Assembly: GCA_963642885.1 (NCBI GenBank)
Contig: CAVIJI010000028.1
Location: forward strand, 1 to 29,015
Reading direction: 5' to 3'
DNA length: 29,015 bases
Source: UMGS1696 sp963642885
GTDB lineage: Bacteria > Bacillota > Clostridia > Oscillospirales > CAG-272
Below the pieces are notes generated by a model that made no database searches, was not told the origin of the DNA, and worked only from the letters and a program-made list of their open reading frames with translations. Made by a program: the position numbers and the translations under genes. Position 1 is the first letter of the stretch. The number at the start of each line of letters is the position of its first letter. Positions 7,857 to 15,807 of this stretch are shown one piece after another.

Positions 7857-7927
7857 CAGCGGTACAGGGATTCGAACCCCGACAAACAGAGTCAGAGTCT
7901 GGTGTGCTACCGTTACACAATACCGCT
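7857..7927 (-). tRNA. tRNA-Gln (anticodon CTG)
   Basis: 71 bases fold as a cloverleaf: acceptor AGCGGTA with TACCGCT, D arm GTGT/GCAC around AACGGTA, anticodon loop CTCTGAC with CTG at 7893-7895, and T arm CGGGG/CCCTG around TTCGAAT. The discriminator is G, as usual for tRNA-Gln. The first anticodon-stem pair is a C-U mismatch. The CCA end is not encoded (GTA follows). The CTG anticodon reads CAG only, so a second glutamine tRNA (TTG) must lie elsewhere. Confidence 0.93.
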
Positions 7928-7978
7928 ATATCAGTTAAAACCTCAACCTCAGTGACTGTTCTTTACCTGACGTCATAT

Positions 7979-8007
7979 ATTATAACTCTCCCGGCTAATT
8001 TTGTCAA
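7979..8007 (-). promoter_or_regulatory. Consensus promoter of tRNA-Gln
   Basis: Minus-strand TTGACA (8002-8007), a 17-base spacer and TATAAT (7979-7984), both perfect. The predicted start leaves a leader of about 45 bases before the tRNA. Confidence 0.88.
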
Positions 8008-8067
8008 TAGGTTTTTTGAAAAAATAATATTTTTTTTGCACGAAAATGTTTTTCGATTTTACAAAAG

Positions 8068-8110
8068 AACGCTCGCGAATCACGGTTTGTTTTCCGTAAT
8101 CACGAGCGTT
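8068..8110 (-). terminator. Terminator downstream of the pyrophosphatase gene
   Basis: Long stem with arms AACGCTCG and CGAGCGTT at the ends and CACGG/CCGT inside, loop TTTGTTTT, followed by CTTTTGTAAAAT on the minus strand. It lies 60 bases past the hppA stop and upstream of the tRNA-Gln promoter. Confidence 0.78.
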
Positions 8111-8172
8111 TCCGAAAGCTATTGGTGTATCACATTTAAGAATTCATATTTCAATCAATTTAAAAGGATTTA

Positions 8173-10251
8173 TCAGCCGAAAATGGAGAATGCAACAAAC
8201 AACGATGACAGAAGCGACGCCACCAGCGAAACAACCGTAATCTGTGTATTTATCGACGGTCCCGCGGTATCCTTAAACGGATCGCCTATAGTATCACCTA
8301 TAACGGCAGCTTTATGAGTCGGGCTTCCTTTACCGCCTTCGTTTCCGGCTTCGACATATTTTTTAGCGTTATCCCAAAGTCCGCCTGCGTTAGACATAAA
8401 CAGAGAAATAAGTAATCCGCTCACTATATTACCCAGCAGGAAACCGCCGATTGCATACGATCCGCCTATAAATCCTACGACCAGTGTAGCGATGATTGTC
8501 ATAAGTCCCGCGGGTACAAGCTCTTTAAGTGCACCTGACGTTGCTATATCAATGCATCGATCATATTCGGGTTTTGTTGTACCTTCGCGTAAACCGAGAA
8601 TCTCACGGAATTGTCTGTGTATTTCGGCTACCATTCTCTGTGCGTTGCGGTCAACACCGAGTATTAACATGGCCGAAAATACTGCGGGAATTGCTGCACC
8701 GATGAGAATACCGAAGAATACAGTAGGCGACATAATATCAAAGCCTGTAATAAGTTCTTTGCCTGCTGCCTCGAGTGCAGTGTTTGTTTCGGACATAAAT
8801 GCACCTAACAGGGAGATTACAGTAAGACCTGCCGCACCTATAGAGAATCCCTTGGTTACCGCTTTAACGGTATTACCGGCACTGTCAAGTTCGTCGGCAA
8901 TACGAATTGTTTCTTCTCCGAGATCTCCCATCTCCGCGAGGCCTCTTGCGTTATCTACAATCGGACCATATGCGTCATTGGAGATAATCATGCCTACAAT
9001 TGATAACATGCCGACCGCAGCCATTGAAATGCCGAAGATAGCATAGCCGTCGCCCATAGGTTCACAAAGTTTAAAAGCAATAAGTGCGGATACAGCAATA
9101 CCTACCATTGCGGGAAGTGCGGAGATGAAACCATATGAGATACCGGACAATACCGTAAAGGCGGGCCCCGAACAGGATGCGTGAGCCACTTTTTTTACAA
9201 TCGGTTTGGAATCATCGGTAAAATAGTCGGTCGTTATACCTATAATCACGCCAACAAGTAAGCCTGTTGTGGAAGCACCCCAGATTCTCCATGAAAATCC
9301 TTCGAAAAGAGCAGTTGTAATTGCCGAAAGAATAAGGAAAATAGCGGTTGTTACATAGGTTGAAGAATTAAGTGCGTGTGTCGGATTTCCGTTTTTACCG
9401 ACACGTGCTGTAGCGATTCCGAGTATAGATGCAAGTAATCCTAATATAGCATAGCAGAAGACCATCGAGACATTTTCGTAGTTTCCTGTAAGAGATTGTG
9501 CGATAACCAATGCCGAGGCCATGGCAGCCACATTGGAATCAAACAAATCGGCACCCATACCGGCAACATCGCCGACATTATCACCTACATTATCCGCAAT
9601 AACAGCGGGATTTCTAGGGTCATCTTCAGGTATACCGAGTTCAACCTTGCCCGTTAAATCCGCCGCAATGTCCGCGGTTTTAGTGAAAATTCCGCCTCCC
9701 GCCTTAGCGAACAGAGCGAGAGAGCTTGCACCGAAGGAGAATCCGAGCAAAATCGTAGAATCACCTGTTATCCAAAGGACTGCCGCAACACCGAGAAGGG
9801 AACAGCCTACTACGAGCAGGCCCATGACGGCACCCCCGCGGAAACCCATAAGAAATGCGGGTTTAATACCTTTTTGAGCTCCTTCGGCAGTTCTTGAATT
9901 GGATAAAGTAGCAACAATGATTCCTATTTTACCCGCAATGGCCGATAATACCGTACCTGCCAGATATGCAAATAAAATGGAAACATTTGATAAAATGTTG
10001 CCTTTCCAGATAGGCTGCGGTAAAAGAATAAAAATAACAATCGCCGCGATACCGGCAAAAACGGCAAGTACTTTGTATTCACGTCGAATAAAAGTATTGG
10101 CACCGGCTTTGATCAAATCCGCAACCTCGCTTATACGTGCATTTTGTACTTTATGTTTTCGCACCCATAAGTACAAATATGCGGCAAAAGCAAAGGCAAT
10201 TACAGCTGTCAGAAAAGACAGGATGTAAAATGTTGAGAGACCTACATGCAT
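8173..10251 (-). CDS. hppA: Membrane-bound H+-translocating pyrophosphatase
   Basis: A polytopic membrane enzyme that couples hydrolysis of cytosolic pyrophosphate to ion pumping, saving energy in anaerobes. The Asp-rich pyrophosphate/magnesium loop is clear: FTKTADIAADLTGKVE and, some ten residues on, DDPRNPA and DNVGDNVGDVAG (roughly 190-240). The GNTVKAVTKG motif carries Lys at the position that is Ala in potassium-dependent enzymes (K463 counting from this start), which points to the potassium-independent, proton-pumping class. The frame opens with a GTG at 10260, but GAGGTG lies 6 bases before an ATG at 10251, which I prefer (692 residues). Monocistronic, with its own promoter, long leader and terminator. 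Confidence 0.95.
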   Translation of the reverse strand: MHVGLSTFYILSFLTAVIAFAFAAYLYLWVRKHKVQNARISEVADLIKAGANTFIRREYKVLAVFAGIAAIVIFILLPQPIWKGNILSNVSILFAYLAGTVLSAIAGKIGIIVATLSNSRTAEGAQKGIKPAFLMGFRGGAVMGLLVVGCSLLGVAAVLWITGDSTILLGFSFGASSLALFAKAGGGIFTKTADIAADLTGKVELGIPEDDPRNPAVIADNVGDNVGDVAGMGADLFDSNVAAMASALVIAQSLTGNYENVSMVFCYAILGLLASILGIATARVGKNGNPTHALNSSTYVTTAIFLILSAITTALFEGFSWRIWGASTTGLLVGVIIGITTDYFTDDSKPIVKKVAHASCSGPAFTVLSGISYGFISALPAMVGIAVSALIAFKLCEPMGDGYAIFGISMAAVGMLSIVGMIISNDAYGPIVDNARGLAEMGDLGEETIRIADELDSAGNTVKAVTKGFSIGAAGLTVISLLGAFMSETNTALEAAGKELITGFDIMSPTVFFGILIGAAIPAVFSAMLILGVDRNAQRMVAEIHRQFREILGLREGTTKPEYDRCIDIATSGALKELVPAGLMTIIATLVVGFIGGSYAIGGFLLGNIVSGLLISLFMSNAGGLWDNAKKYVEAGNEGGKGSPTHKAAVIGDTIGDPFKDTAGPSINTQITVVSLVASLLSSLFVAFSIFG

Positions 10252-10445
10252 AAAAAACACCTCGCATATATAAAATTTTTTTAGCCTAAATAATATATTC
10301 GAAGATCGGTGGTATTTTATATGTTCTTACCGTGTGGATATCATCGCATGATAACGATTCACGGTATGCTGTGGGCAATTGATTTAAACATAATCCGATA
10401 AATCATTTTTACCGAATATGTGTAATTATTAACTAAATTACCAGT
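10252..10445 (-). other. Long structured leader of hppA
   Basis: About 190 bases between the predicted promoter and the hppA start hold no gene. A hairpin with arms ACCGTG and CACGGT (about 10329-10363) contains an inner ATCAT/ATGAT stem with loop CGC. Near 10385-10415 there are weaker complementary segments. I looked for a fluoride (crcB-type) riboswitch, a plausible partner for a pyrophosphatase, and did not find its conserved bases. The structure is left unassigned. Confidence 0.45.
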
Positions 10446-10474
10446 ATTTTATCATAAAATAAAAGAACTGTCAA
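10446..10474 (-). promoter_or_regulatory. Promoter of hppA
   Basis: Minus-strand TTGACA (10469-10474), a 17-base spacer with TGA just before the -10, and TAAAAT (10446-10451). It is the only strong promoter-like sequence in the 340-base gap before hppA. Confidence 0.78.
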
Positions 10475-10548
10475 TATCTATTTTGGTTGTAATTACACTA
10501 TACCGAAAAATATATCGCCAGCTTATGTACTTTGAATTTTATTACAAA

Positions 10549-10583
10549 CAAAAAAAGCGAATATACTTATTAAGTATTTCGCT
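10549..10583 (-). terminator. Terminator of the regulator/ABC transporter operon
   Basis: Arms AGCGAA-TATACTTA and TTAAGTAT-TTCGCT form a nearly perfect stem (10556-10583), followed on the minus strand by a run of seven Ts and TTTG. It lies about 10 bases past the stop of the ATPase gene. Confidence 0.9.
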
Positions 10584-10593
10584 CTTTTGGAAT

Positions 10594-11172
10594 TTAGAAT
10601 ATTATTTCTCCGTTGTACATTTTTAAAGTACAATCGGAAATTTTAGTTAACTCCGCTATCTCATGACTTACTATGATCGCTGTGGAACACGGATCCAAAT
10701 TTTCACGTATCACACCGCATACATTTTCTTGAAGCTCATGATCAAGACCTGCAAGAGGTTCGTCAAATAAATACAACGATGACTTACGGCAAAGAGTACG
10801 AGCTACCGAAACACGGCGCTGCATTCCGCCTGATAATTCATGTGGGTATTTATTTTCATTATTACTGAGATTCAATGCATTGATAAGTTCCTGTGCACGC
10901 ATTTTAGAACAATTTGTCGGTACGGTGATATTTTCTATAACGTTCAGCCACGGAAACAATCTTGCTTCCTGAAACATAATCGAAGGCGAACAGTCGGTTA
11001 TCTCACCGCAGTCTGCCGAATCGAGTTTGCCGAGGATGCGCAAAAACGTTGTCTTTCCGCATCCTGAAGGACCCACCAGAAGATATATACCGTCATGCAG
11101 TTCAAGGTTGATATTGCGTAAAACAGGACTTCCGTTAAATGATTTCGATAAATTATGTATTGACAGATTCAT
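10594..11172 (-). CDS. ABC transporter ATP-binding protein (SsuB/TauB/ThiZ type)
   Basis: A 192-residue ATPase that powers the importer made with the two genes upstream. Walker A is GPSGCGKTT (34-42), the Q loop FQEARLFPWLNV is the form typical of the nitrate/sulfonate/taurine family, the signature is LSGGMQ (113-118), Walker B LYLFDEP (133-139), and an H-loop histidine is in IVSHE. At 192 residues it is shorter than the 240-260 usual for SsuB-like ATPases, having a minimal nucleotide-binding core with no C-terminal extension. Its ATG overlaps the permease stop by one base (TAATG), so the two are translationally coupled. Substrate unknown. Confidence 0.9.
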   Translation of the reverse strand: MNLSIHNLSKSFNGSPVLRNINLELHDGIYLLVGPSGCGKTTFLRILGKLDSADCGEITDCSPSIMFQEARLFPWLNVIENITVPTNCSKMRAQELINALNLSNNENKYPHELSGGMQRRVSVARTLCRKSSLYLFDEPLAGLDHELQENVCGVIRENLDPCSTAIIVSHEIAELTKISDCTLKMYNGEIIF

Positions 11173-11945
11173 TATTCCCGCAGTCCGATATCAGTCATAG
11201 TGTACTTTTTTGTGAGTTTTTTTAGCATACAGTACATTACTTTCTCGAGTATGATGCTTATAAAAATTACGGTTAATGTCCACGACATAAGATCAATCGA
11301 TTCAAGGTATAGCTTAGAAAGATATACCTTTCCTCCGATTGAATTTTTTAATGAACAAAGAACCTCCGCGGCTATACCCGCTTTCCAAGCAAGACCGAGA
11401 GAAGTATTCGCACCCGATATGAATGAAGGAAAAGACGACGGTATATAAAGTATCCGTAATTTTTTAAACCATCCGAAATCGTATACATGCGATACTTCGA
11501 CCAATTCTTTCTTTGTGGAACGCAATCCGCTTAAAACACTCGAATAAATAATCGGTATAACCATAATAATCGATGTGAATACCGGGACCGCTTCCTTGCC
11601 CATCCAGACCAATGCAAGAATAATAAAAGATGCAACGGGAGTGGATTTGATTACGGTCAGCAATGGTGAGAAGAGAATTTCGATTATCTTAAAAAGGAAA
11701 GAGAGATATGCCAACAATGAACCTACGAGTAAACCGATTGTGAATCCCAGAATTATTCTGAATAAAGAGAAAACGACGCAATAATAATATTCAGATGTTT
11801 TGAACAGCTCAACAAGCCTGAGAAACACCTTTCCGACAGACGGAACAAGAATATCTTTACCGACTATTACGGAGGCGATTTCCCAAACAGCTAACCAAAA
11901 AATAATTGATAGGACAACCTCGGCAACTCTTTTAAGTCTTGTCAT
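11172..11945 (-). CDS. ABC transporter permease (SsuC/TauC type)
   Basis: A 257-residue inner membrane permease with about six hydrophobic segments, the first at 11-28. The cytoplasmic coupling loop is visible as VEVSHVYDFGWFKKLRILYIP (EAA-type, about 149-170), matching the BPD_transp_1 family of nitrate/sulfonate/taurine/thiamine-precursor importers. It starts 5 bases after the substrate-binding protein gene and its stop overlaps the ATPase start. One permease and one ATPase imply a homodimeric transporter. Confidence 0.88.
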   Translation of the reverse strand: MTRLKRVAEVVLSIIFWLAVWEIASVIVGKDILVPSVGKVFLRLVELFKTSEYYYCVVFSLFRIILGFTIGLLVGSLLAYLSFLFKIIEILFSPLLTVIKSTPVASFIILALVWMGKEAVPVFTSIIMVIPIIYSSVLSGLRSTKKELVEVSHVYDFGWFKKLRILYIPSSFPSFISGANTSLGLAWKAGIAAEVLCSLKNSIGGKVYLSKLYLESIDLMSWTLTVIFISIILEKVMYCMLKKLTKKYTMTDIGLRE

Positions 11946-11950
11946 TAATT

Positions 11951-12919
11951 TTATTTTTTAATATAGTACAGATCATCAGTCGGGAGAGCTCCGCCTACGG
12001 ATGTGGGATCAAATCCGTACAGAACACTGTAAAATCCCGACAGACCTGTTTTCATTTCATTACCGGTTATGCAGACCATGTGTGCATCTGGAATGGCTTT
12101 TTTTGCGATTGCGGCTTTGGGCACAATACCGTAAGATTCAATCAACGTCGATGCATCATCGATATTTTCGTTTACATATTGAACTGATGCAGCATATTCT
12201 TCAAGAAAAGCATCTACTGTGGCGGGTGATTCCTCGATTAATTCGGGATTTATAATCACGCAGCCCATATACAGCGAACTTGAATCACCGTTTTTCTCTG
12301 CTGCCTTTTCCCATTCCGCGGTAAGGTCAATGGCTGTTCTTGCTTCGGTTTGTGCGAGAACCGTTGTTGCATTGGGAACGGGAAGCATTCCGAGTGTTAC
12401 ATCACCGGATATCATCTGTGTGGCAAGTTCGGAGTGCTCTGCCAGATAAATAACATTGCATTCTATATCGTTTGTCTCAAGTACATATCTGAGAATATAT
12501 TCGGGAGTTGAACCTTGACCTGTGGCATACAAATCTTTTCCGCTGAGATCCGAAAGTGATTGTACGCTGTCACCGTTTTCGAGAACATAGAGCACACCGA
12601 GAGTGTTTACTGCGGCTACTCTGATATTGCCTTCTGTCTTGTTGTAAAGTACCGAAGCCAGATTCGTCGGAAGAGCGGCTATATCATAGTTGCCTTTGAT
12701 TATCTCGGCTGTAACTTCATCGGGAGAAGATGCTATTGTGAAGTCATAGTTGTTCGATGCAGTACCCGCATCGTTTTCGGACATCAATTTAGCCATACCC
12801 ATTCCGGTATGACCCTTTAATGCATACACTTTAAGNNNNNNNNNNGAACAGGATACAAGTGCCGTGCAGGAAAGTACTGCAGCTAATGCCAATGTGATGG
12901 TTTTCTTTAGATTTTTCAT
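11951..12919 (-). CDS. ABC transporter substrate-binding lipoprotein (NMT1/SsuA-like), with a gap
   Basis: A 322-residue lipoprotein that should capture the substrate for the permease and ATPase downstream. The signal sequence runs MKNLKKTITLALAAVLSC to the lipobox LVSC (Cys 24). The mature part resembles periplasmic binding type 2 proteins of the NMT1/SsuA/TauA group: KVYALKGHTGMGMAKLM, then the D-x-AALPTNLASVLYNK segment and a QGSTPEYILR hinge region. Ten Ns (12836-12845) fall immediately after the lipobox, where a Gly/Ser linker would sit. AAGGAG precedes the ATG. Only 36 bases separate it from the regulator gene. Substrate could be a sulfonate, a thiamine precursor or another small anion. 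Confidence 0.85.
   Translation of the reverse strand: MKNLKKTITLALAAVLSCTALVSCXXXXLKVYALKGHTGMGMAKLMSENDAGTASNNYDFTIASSPDEVTAEIIKGNYDIAALPTNLASVLYNKTEGNIRVAAVNTLGVLYVLENGDSVQSLSDLSGKDLYATGQGSTPEYILRYVLETNDIECNVIYLAEHSELATQMISGDVTLGMLPVPNATTVLAQTEARTAIDLTAEWEKAAEKNGDSSSLYMGCVIINPELIEESPATVDAFLEEYAASVQYVNENIDDASTLIESYGIVPKAAIAKKAIPDAHMVCITGNEMKTGLSGFYSVLYGFDPTSVGGALPTDDLYYIKK
12836..12845. other. Assembly gap (10 Ns) at the lipoprotein linker
   Basis: Undetermined bases directly after the lipidated Cys of the substrate-binding protein. Linkers at this position are often repetitive, which could explain the assembly break; the true length is unknown. Confidence 0.95.
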
Positions 12920-12955
12920 AAAATACTCCTTAGAATAATTTTTTACATATTGATT

Positions 12956-13612
12956 TTATAAAAGTTTATGTCTGTCCAAGATCGTAAATTTTTTTCCGTC
13001 ATAAGTAATTGCTTTGAGTGTCGTCAAATTGTCGACAGCACGATAAAGCGAAGCGCGACTGATGCCAAGCTGAGATGCAAGCGCAGACATAGAACCGACC
13101 GTGATATCCGCATTTGCCGAACTTAACGAATACAAATGCAGAGCAAGCTTGTCGTCCGCCGATCCCGCGGCGAGAATAGCTATTTCACGGTTAAGAAAAG
13201 ATATTTTTTTTGATAAGAAGTTAAGGTAATTCAATGCTATTGTTCCGTTTTCGCTTATAAGCTTCAACACAAGTGAAGACGGAATGAGAATCACTTCGCT
13301 TTCACATTCGGCGGTTGAATCGGCGGGGGGCATATTATTCAACAATGACGCGGCACCGAAAACTTCACCGCAGCCCGCATATTTCAATATTACTTCTTTA
13401 AGTTTAATCTTCGCCGACAGCTTGATTTTCCCGTATTTTACAAGTGCCAGATATTTTTCCCCGAATTCGTTCATTAATATTATAGGATTACCTGCCTCAT
13501 ATTTCTTTATAAGGCAACATGACGTGATTTTGTAATCGGAATCGAGCGATTCGAATTCGAGTCCTTCGAAAATGAACAATGATTTCAGCAGAGAAGTGAC
13601 GGTATCATTCAT
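12956..13612 (-). CDS. Crp/Fnr family transcriptional regulator
   Basis: A 218-residue regulator with an N-terminal cyclic-nucleotide-binding-like beta barrel (about 15-115), a long dimer helix (about 118-148) and a C-terminal winged helix (about 155-215). The recognition helix reads SRASLYRAV (185-193); the Glu that CRP and FNR use to read their operator core is Ala here, so its site should differ from the classical ones. No N-terminal Cys cluster for an iron-sulfur centre is seen. I start it at 13612, where GAGG lies upstream; the frame is open to 13708 but that would swallow the promoter and palindrome. It leads the ABC importer operon and probably senses something linked to that substrate. 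Confidence 0.88.
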   Translation of the reverse strand: MNDTVTSLLKSLFIFEGLEFESLDSDYKITSCCLIKKYEAGNPIILMNEFGEKYLALVKYGKIKLSAKIKLKEVILKYAGCGEVFGAASLLNNMPPADSTAECESEVILIPSSLVLKLISENGTIALNYLNFLSKKISFLNREIAILAAGSADDKLALHLYSLSSANADITVGSMSALASQLGISRASLYRAVDNLTTLKAITYDGKKFTILDRHKLL

Positions 13613-13636
13613 GTGACTGCTACCTCGCAAAGAAAG

Positions 13637-13652
13637 TGTCTCATATGAGACA
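13637..13652. promoter_or_regulatory. Perfect 16-bp palindrome, putative operator
   Basis: TGTCTCATATGAGACA reads the same on both strands. It lies right after the -10 box of the regulator promoter and covers the predicted transcription start, a position suited to repression. The twofold symmetry fits a dimeric Crp/Fnr regulator, so autoregulation is likely but not shown. Confidence 0.72.
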
Positions 13653-13657
13653 AAAAG

Positions 13658-13686
13658 ATTATAACATATTGTTTTATGAGTGTCAA
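13658..13686 (-). promoter_or_regulatory. Consensus promoter of the regulator/ABC transporter operon
   Basis: Minus-strand TTGACA (13681-13686) and TATAAT (13658-13663), both perfect, with a 17-base spacer. Such a strong promoter next to a symmetrical operator suggests expression that is high unless repressed. Confidence 0.88.
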
Positions 13687-13690
13687 GAGA

Positions 13691-13720
13691 TTGAAAAATT
13701 AAATACACATAGATTTATAC
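13691..13720 (+). promoter_or_regulatory. Possible promoter of the nucleotidyltransferase-galE-galM genes
   Basis: TTGAAA (13691-13696), an 18-base spacer and TTATAC (13715-13720), 40 bases before the ATG at 13760. It overlaps nothing else and is back to back with the regulator promoter, but the match is only fair. Confidence 0.45.
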
Positions 13721-13759
13721 AAGATTTGGCGGATTTTGTTTATCTAATATGGGGGAAAT

Positions 13760-14659
13760 ATGACTTTATTTATGTTAGCTGCTGGAATGGGTTCACGTTA
13801 CGGTGGACTCAAGCAAATCGATCCTTTTACGGAACATGGTGAATTTATAATCGACTTTTCGATCTACGATGCCGTTAAAGCGGGATTTAATAAGATAGTT
13901 TTCGTTATCAAAGAAGAAAACTATGATGCTTTTAAGGAAACCGTAGGCCACAGAATCGAAAAGAAAGTTGACGTCGAATATGTTTTCCAGAAGCTTGACA
14001 GCTTTGTTCCGGACGGAAAACTCAATCCCGAAAGAACCAAACCTTGGGGAACAACACAGGCTCTTCTTTGCGCTAAAGACGTAATCAAAGAAGGTTTTGC
14101 CGTAATTAACGCAGACGATTTCTACGGACGTGATGCTTTCTTAAAGGCTGCGGAGTTTATTAAGAATACCGATGAGAGCTCAGCTCACTATTGCATGGTC
14201 GGATATATGCTCGGCAATACATTGACCGATAACGGCAGTGTTGCGAGAGGTGTTTGCCATAAAAACGAAGAGGGTATGCTTGACAAGATAGTTGAAAGAA
14301 CAAAACTCTTCAAGGAAGACGGAGGAGCGTACTTCGAAGAAGACGGTGAAAAAGTTCACCTTCCCAACGAAACAGTGGTTTCTATGAATTTCTGGGGCTT
14401 TAAGCCTTCCGTATTTGATTACCTTGAAAAAGACTTCAAGGAATTCGTCGAGGATCCCGCATCCGATAAGATGAAAGGCGAATGCCTGCTTCCGAATACT
14501 ATCGGTAAGATGATCAATGAGAATAAGTGTGATGTAAAAGTTCTTACCACAACCGCTAAGTGGTTTGGTGTAACATACGCAGATGATAAGCCGGATGTTA
14601 TCGCAAAGCTGAAGAAGTTAATTTCCGAGGGCGAGTATCCTGACGGACTTTGGAAGTAA
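13760..14659 (+). CDS. Sugar-1-phosphate nucleotidyltransferase
   Basis: A 299-residue member of the nucleotidyl transferase family (PF00483). The nucleotide-binding signature LAAGMGSRYGGLKQ is at 6-19, WGTTQALL at 96-103 binds the base, and NADDFYG (117-123) supplies the metal-binding Asp. These enzymes join an NTP to a sugar 1-phosphate. The nearby galE and galM suggest a UTP-dependent enzyme making UDP-glucose or UDP-galactose. It differs from standard GalU in length and sequence, so the substrate is open. GGGGGA precedes the ATG. Confidence 0.85.
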   Translation: MTLFMLAAGMGSRYGGLKQIDPFTEHGEFIIDFSIYDAVKAGFNKIVFVIKEENYDAFKETVGHRIEKKVDVEYVFQKLDSFVPDGKLNPERTKPWGTTQALLCAKDVIKEGFAVINADDFYGRDAFLKAAEFIKNTDESSAHYCMVGYMLGNTLTDNGSVARGVCHKNEEGMLDKIVERTKLFKEDGGAYFEEDGEKVHLPNETVVSMNFWGFKPSVFDYLEKDFKEFVEDPASDKMKGECLLPNTIGKMINENKCDVKVLTTTAKWFGVTYADDKPDVIAKLKKLISEGEYPDGLWK

Positions 14660-14684
14660 TCACTACTAAATTAAATTTTTGAGT

Positions 14685-14725
14685 ATAAGCCGAAAGACGT
14701 TTGTAGTTTTCTCGGCTTATATTTT
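14685..14725 (+). terminator. Hairpin between the nucleotidyltransferase gene and galE
   Basis: Arms ATAAGCCGA (14685-14693) and TCGGCTTAT (14712-14720) are perfectly complementary, followed by ATTTT. The short T run suggests a partial terminator that lets some transcripts continue into galE. Confidence 0.55.
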
Positions 14726-14774
14726 GAATGTCAGATAAAAATACAAATCAGTAATTTCAGAAAGGACAGTATTT

Positions 14775-15791
14775 ATGGCAATTCTTGTAACAGGCGGTGC
14801 GGGATATATCGGTTCGCATACAGTAGTCGAACTGCAGAATTCCGGTTATGAAGTCGTAGTATGCGACAACCTTTGCAACTCGAGCCGCAAGTCTCTTGAA
14901 AGAGTCGAAAAAATAACAGGTAAGCCTGTAAAATTCTATTTAGCCGATATTCTTGATCGAGAGGCACTTGAGAATATTTTCAAAAACGAAAAAATCGATT
15001 CTGTTATACACTTTGCAGGTCTTAAGGCTGTCGGCGAATCGGTTGCTAAGCCGTGGGAATATTACAACAACAACATTACAGGTACACTTAACCTTGTCGA
15101 TGTAATGAGAAAGAACGGATGCAAAAATATCATCTTTTCCTCATCTGCTACAGTGTACGGCAAGCCTGCTTTTATTCCGATAACCGAAGAGTGTCCGAAG
15201 GGTAATTGTACAAACCCGTACGGATGGACGAAATCCATGCTCGAACAAATTTTAACGGATATCCAGAAAGCCGATAACGAGTGGAATGTGGTTCTCCTCC
15301 GTTACTTCAATCCTATCGGAGCACATAAGAGCGGACTTATCGGAGAAAACCCGAACGGAACTCCGAATAACCTTATGCCTTACATTACACAGGTTGCTGT
15401 CGGCAAGCGTCCGGAACTCGGCGTGTTCGGAAATGATTACAACACTCATGATGGTACAGGCGTTCGTGACTACATCCACGTTGTTGACTTAGCTAAAGGA
15501 CATGTATGCGCGATTAAAAAGCTTGCGGAAAACTGCGGACTAAAAACATATAACCTCGGTACAGGTATAGGCTACAGTGTTCTTGACATCGTTAAGAATT
15601 TCGAAAGTGCAACAGGAATTAAAATTCCTTATTCCATTAAACCCAGACGTCCCGGTGATATCGATACATGCTATTCAAGTGCCGAGCTTGCGGGAAAAGA
15701 ACTCGGATGGAAAGCTGAAAACGGCATAAAGGAAATGTGCGAGGATTCATGGAGATGGCAGAAGATGAATCCCAACGGTTATGATGATTAA
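14775..15791 (+). CDS. galE: UDP-glucose 4-epimerase GalE
   Basis: A 338-residue short-chain dehydrogenase-type epimerase that interconverts UDP-glucose and UDP-galactose using bound NAD. The NAD loop is GGAGYIG (7-13), the catalytic serine lies in SSSATVYG (122-129), and the Tyr/Lys pair is in NPYGWTK (Y149, K153). The C-terminal sugar-binding part has the usual RRPGD motif. AAAGGA precedes the ATG. It is 16 bases upstream of galM. Confidence 0.96.
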   Translation: MAILVTGGAGYIGSHTVVELQNSGYEVVVCDNLCNSSRKSLERVEKITGKPVKFYLADILDREALENIFKNEKIDSVIHFAGLKAVGESVAKPWEYYNNNITGTLNLVDVMRKNGCKNIIFSSSATVYGKPAFIPITEECPKGNCTNPYGWTKSMLEQILTDIQKADNEWNVVLLRYFNPIGAHKSGLIGENPNGTPNNLMPYITQVAVGKRPELGVFGNDYNTHDGTGVRDYIHVVDLAKGHVCAIKKLAENCGLKTYNLGTGIGYSVLDIVKNFESATGIKIPYSIKPRRPGDIDTCYSSAELAGKELGWKAENGIKEMCEDSWRWQKMNPNGYDD

Positions 15792-15807
15792 TTAAGGAGA
15801 TACACAC

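Noticed and set aside
7799..8317. Plus-strand open frame of 172 codons
   Set aside because: It runs through tRNA-Gln, its promoter and the end of the hppA gene on the other strand and has no ribosome binding site or family likeness.
8492..9877. Plus-strand open frames opposite hppA
   Set aside because: Antisense shadows of a highly conserved membrane pyrophosphatase; composition (Ser/Pro/Ile-rich) is that of an antisense frame.
10252..10445. Fluoride (crcB) riboswitch before the pyrophosphatase gene
   Set aside because: The leader is structured but the conserved bases of that class are not seen.
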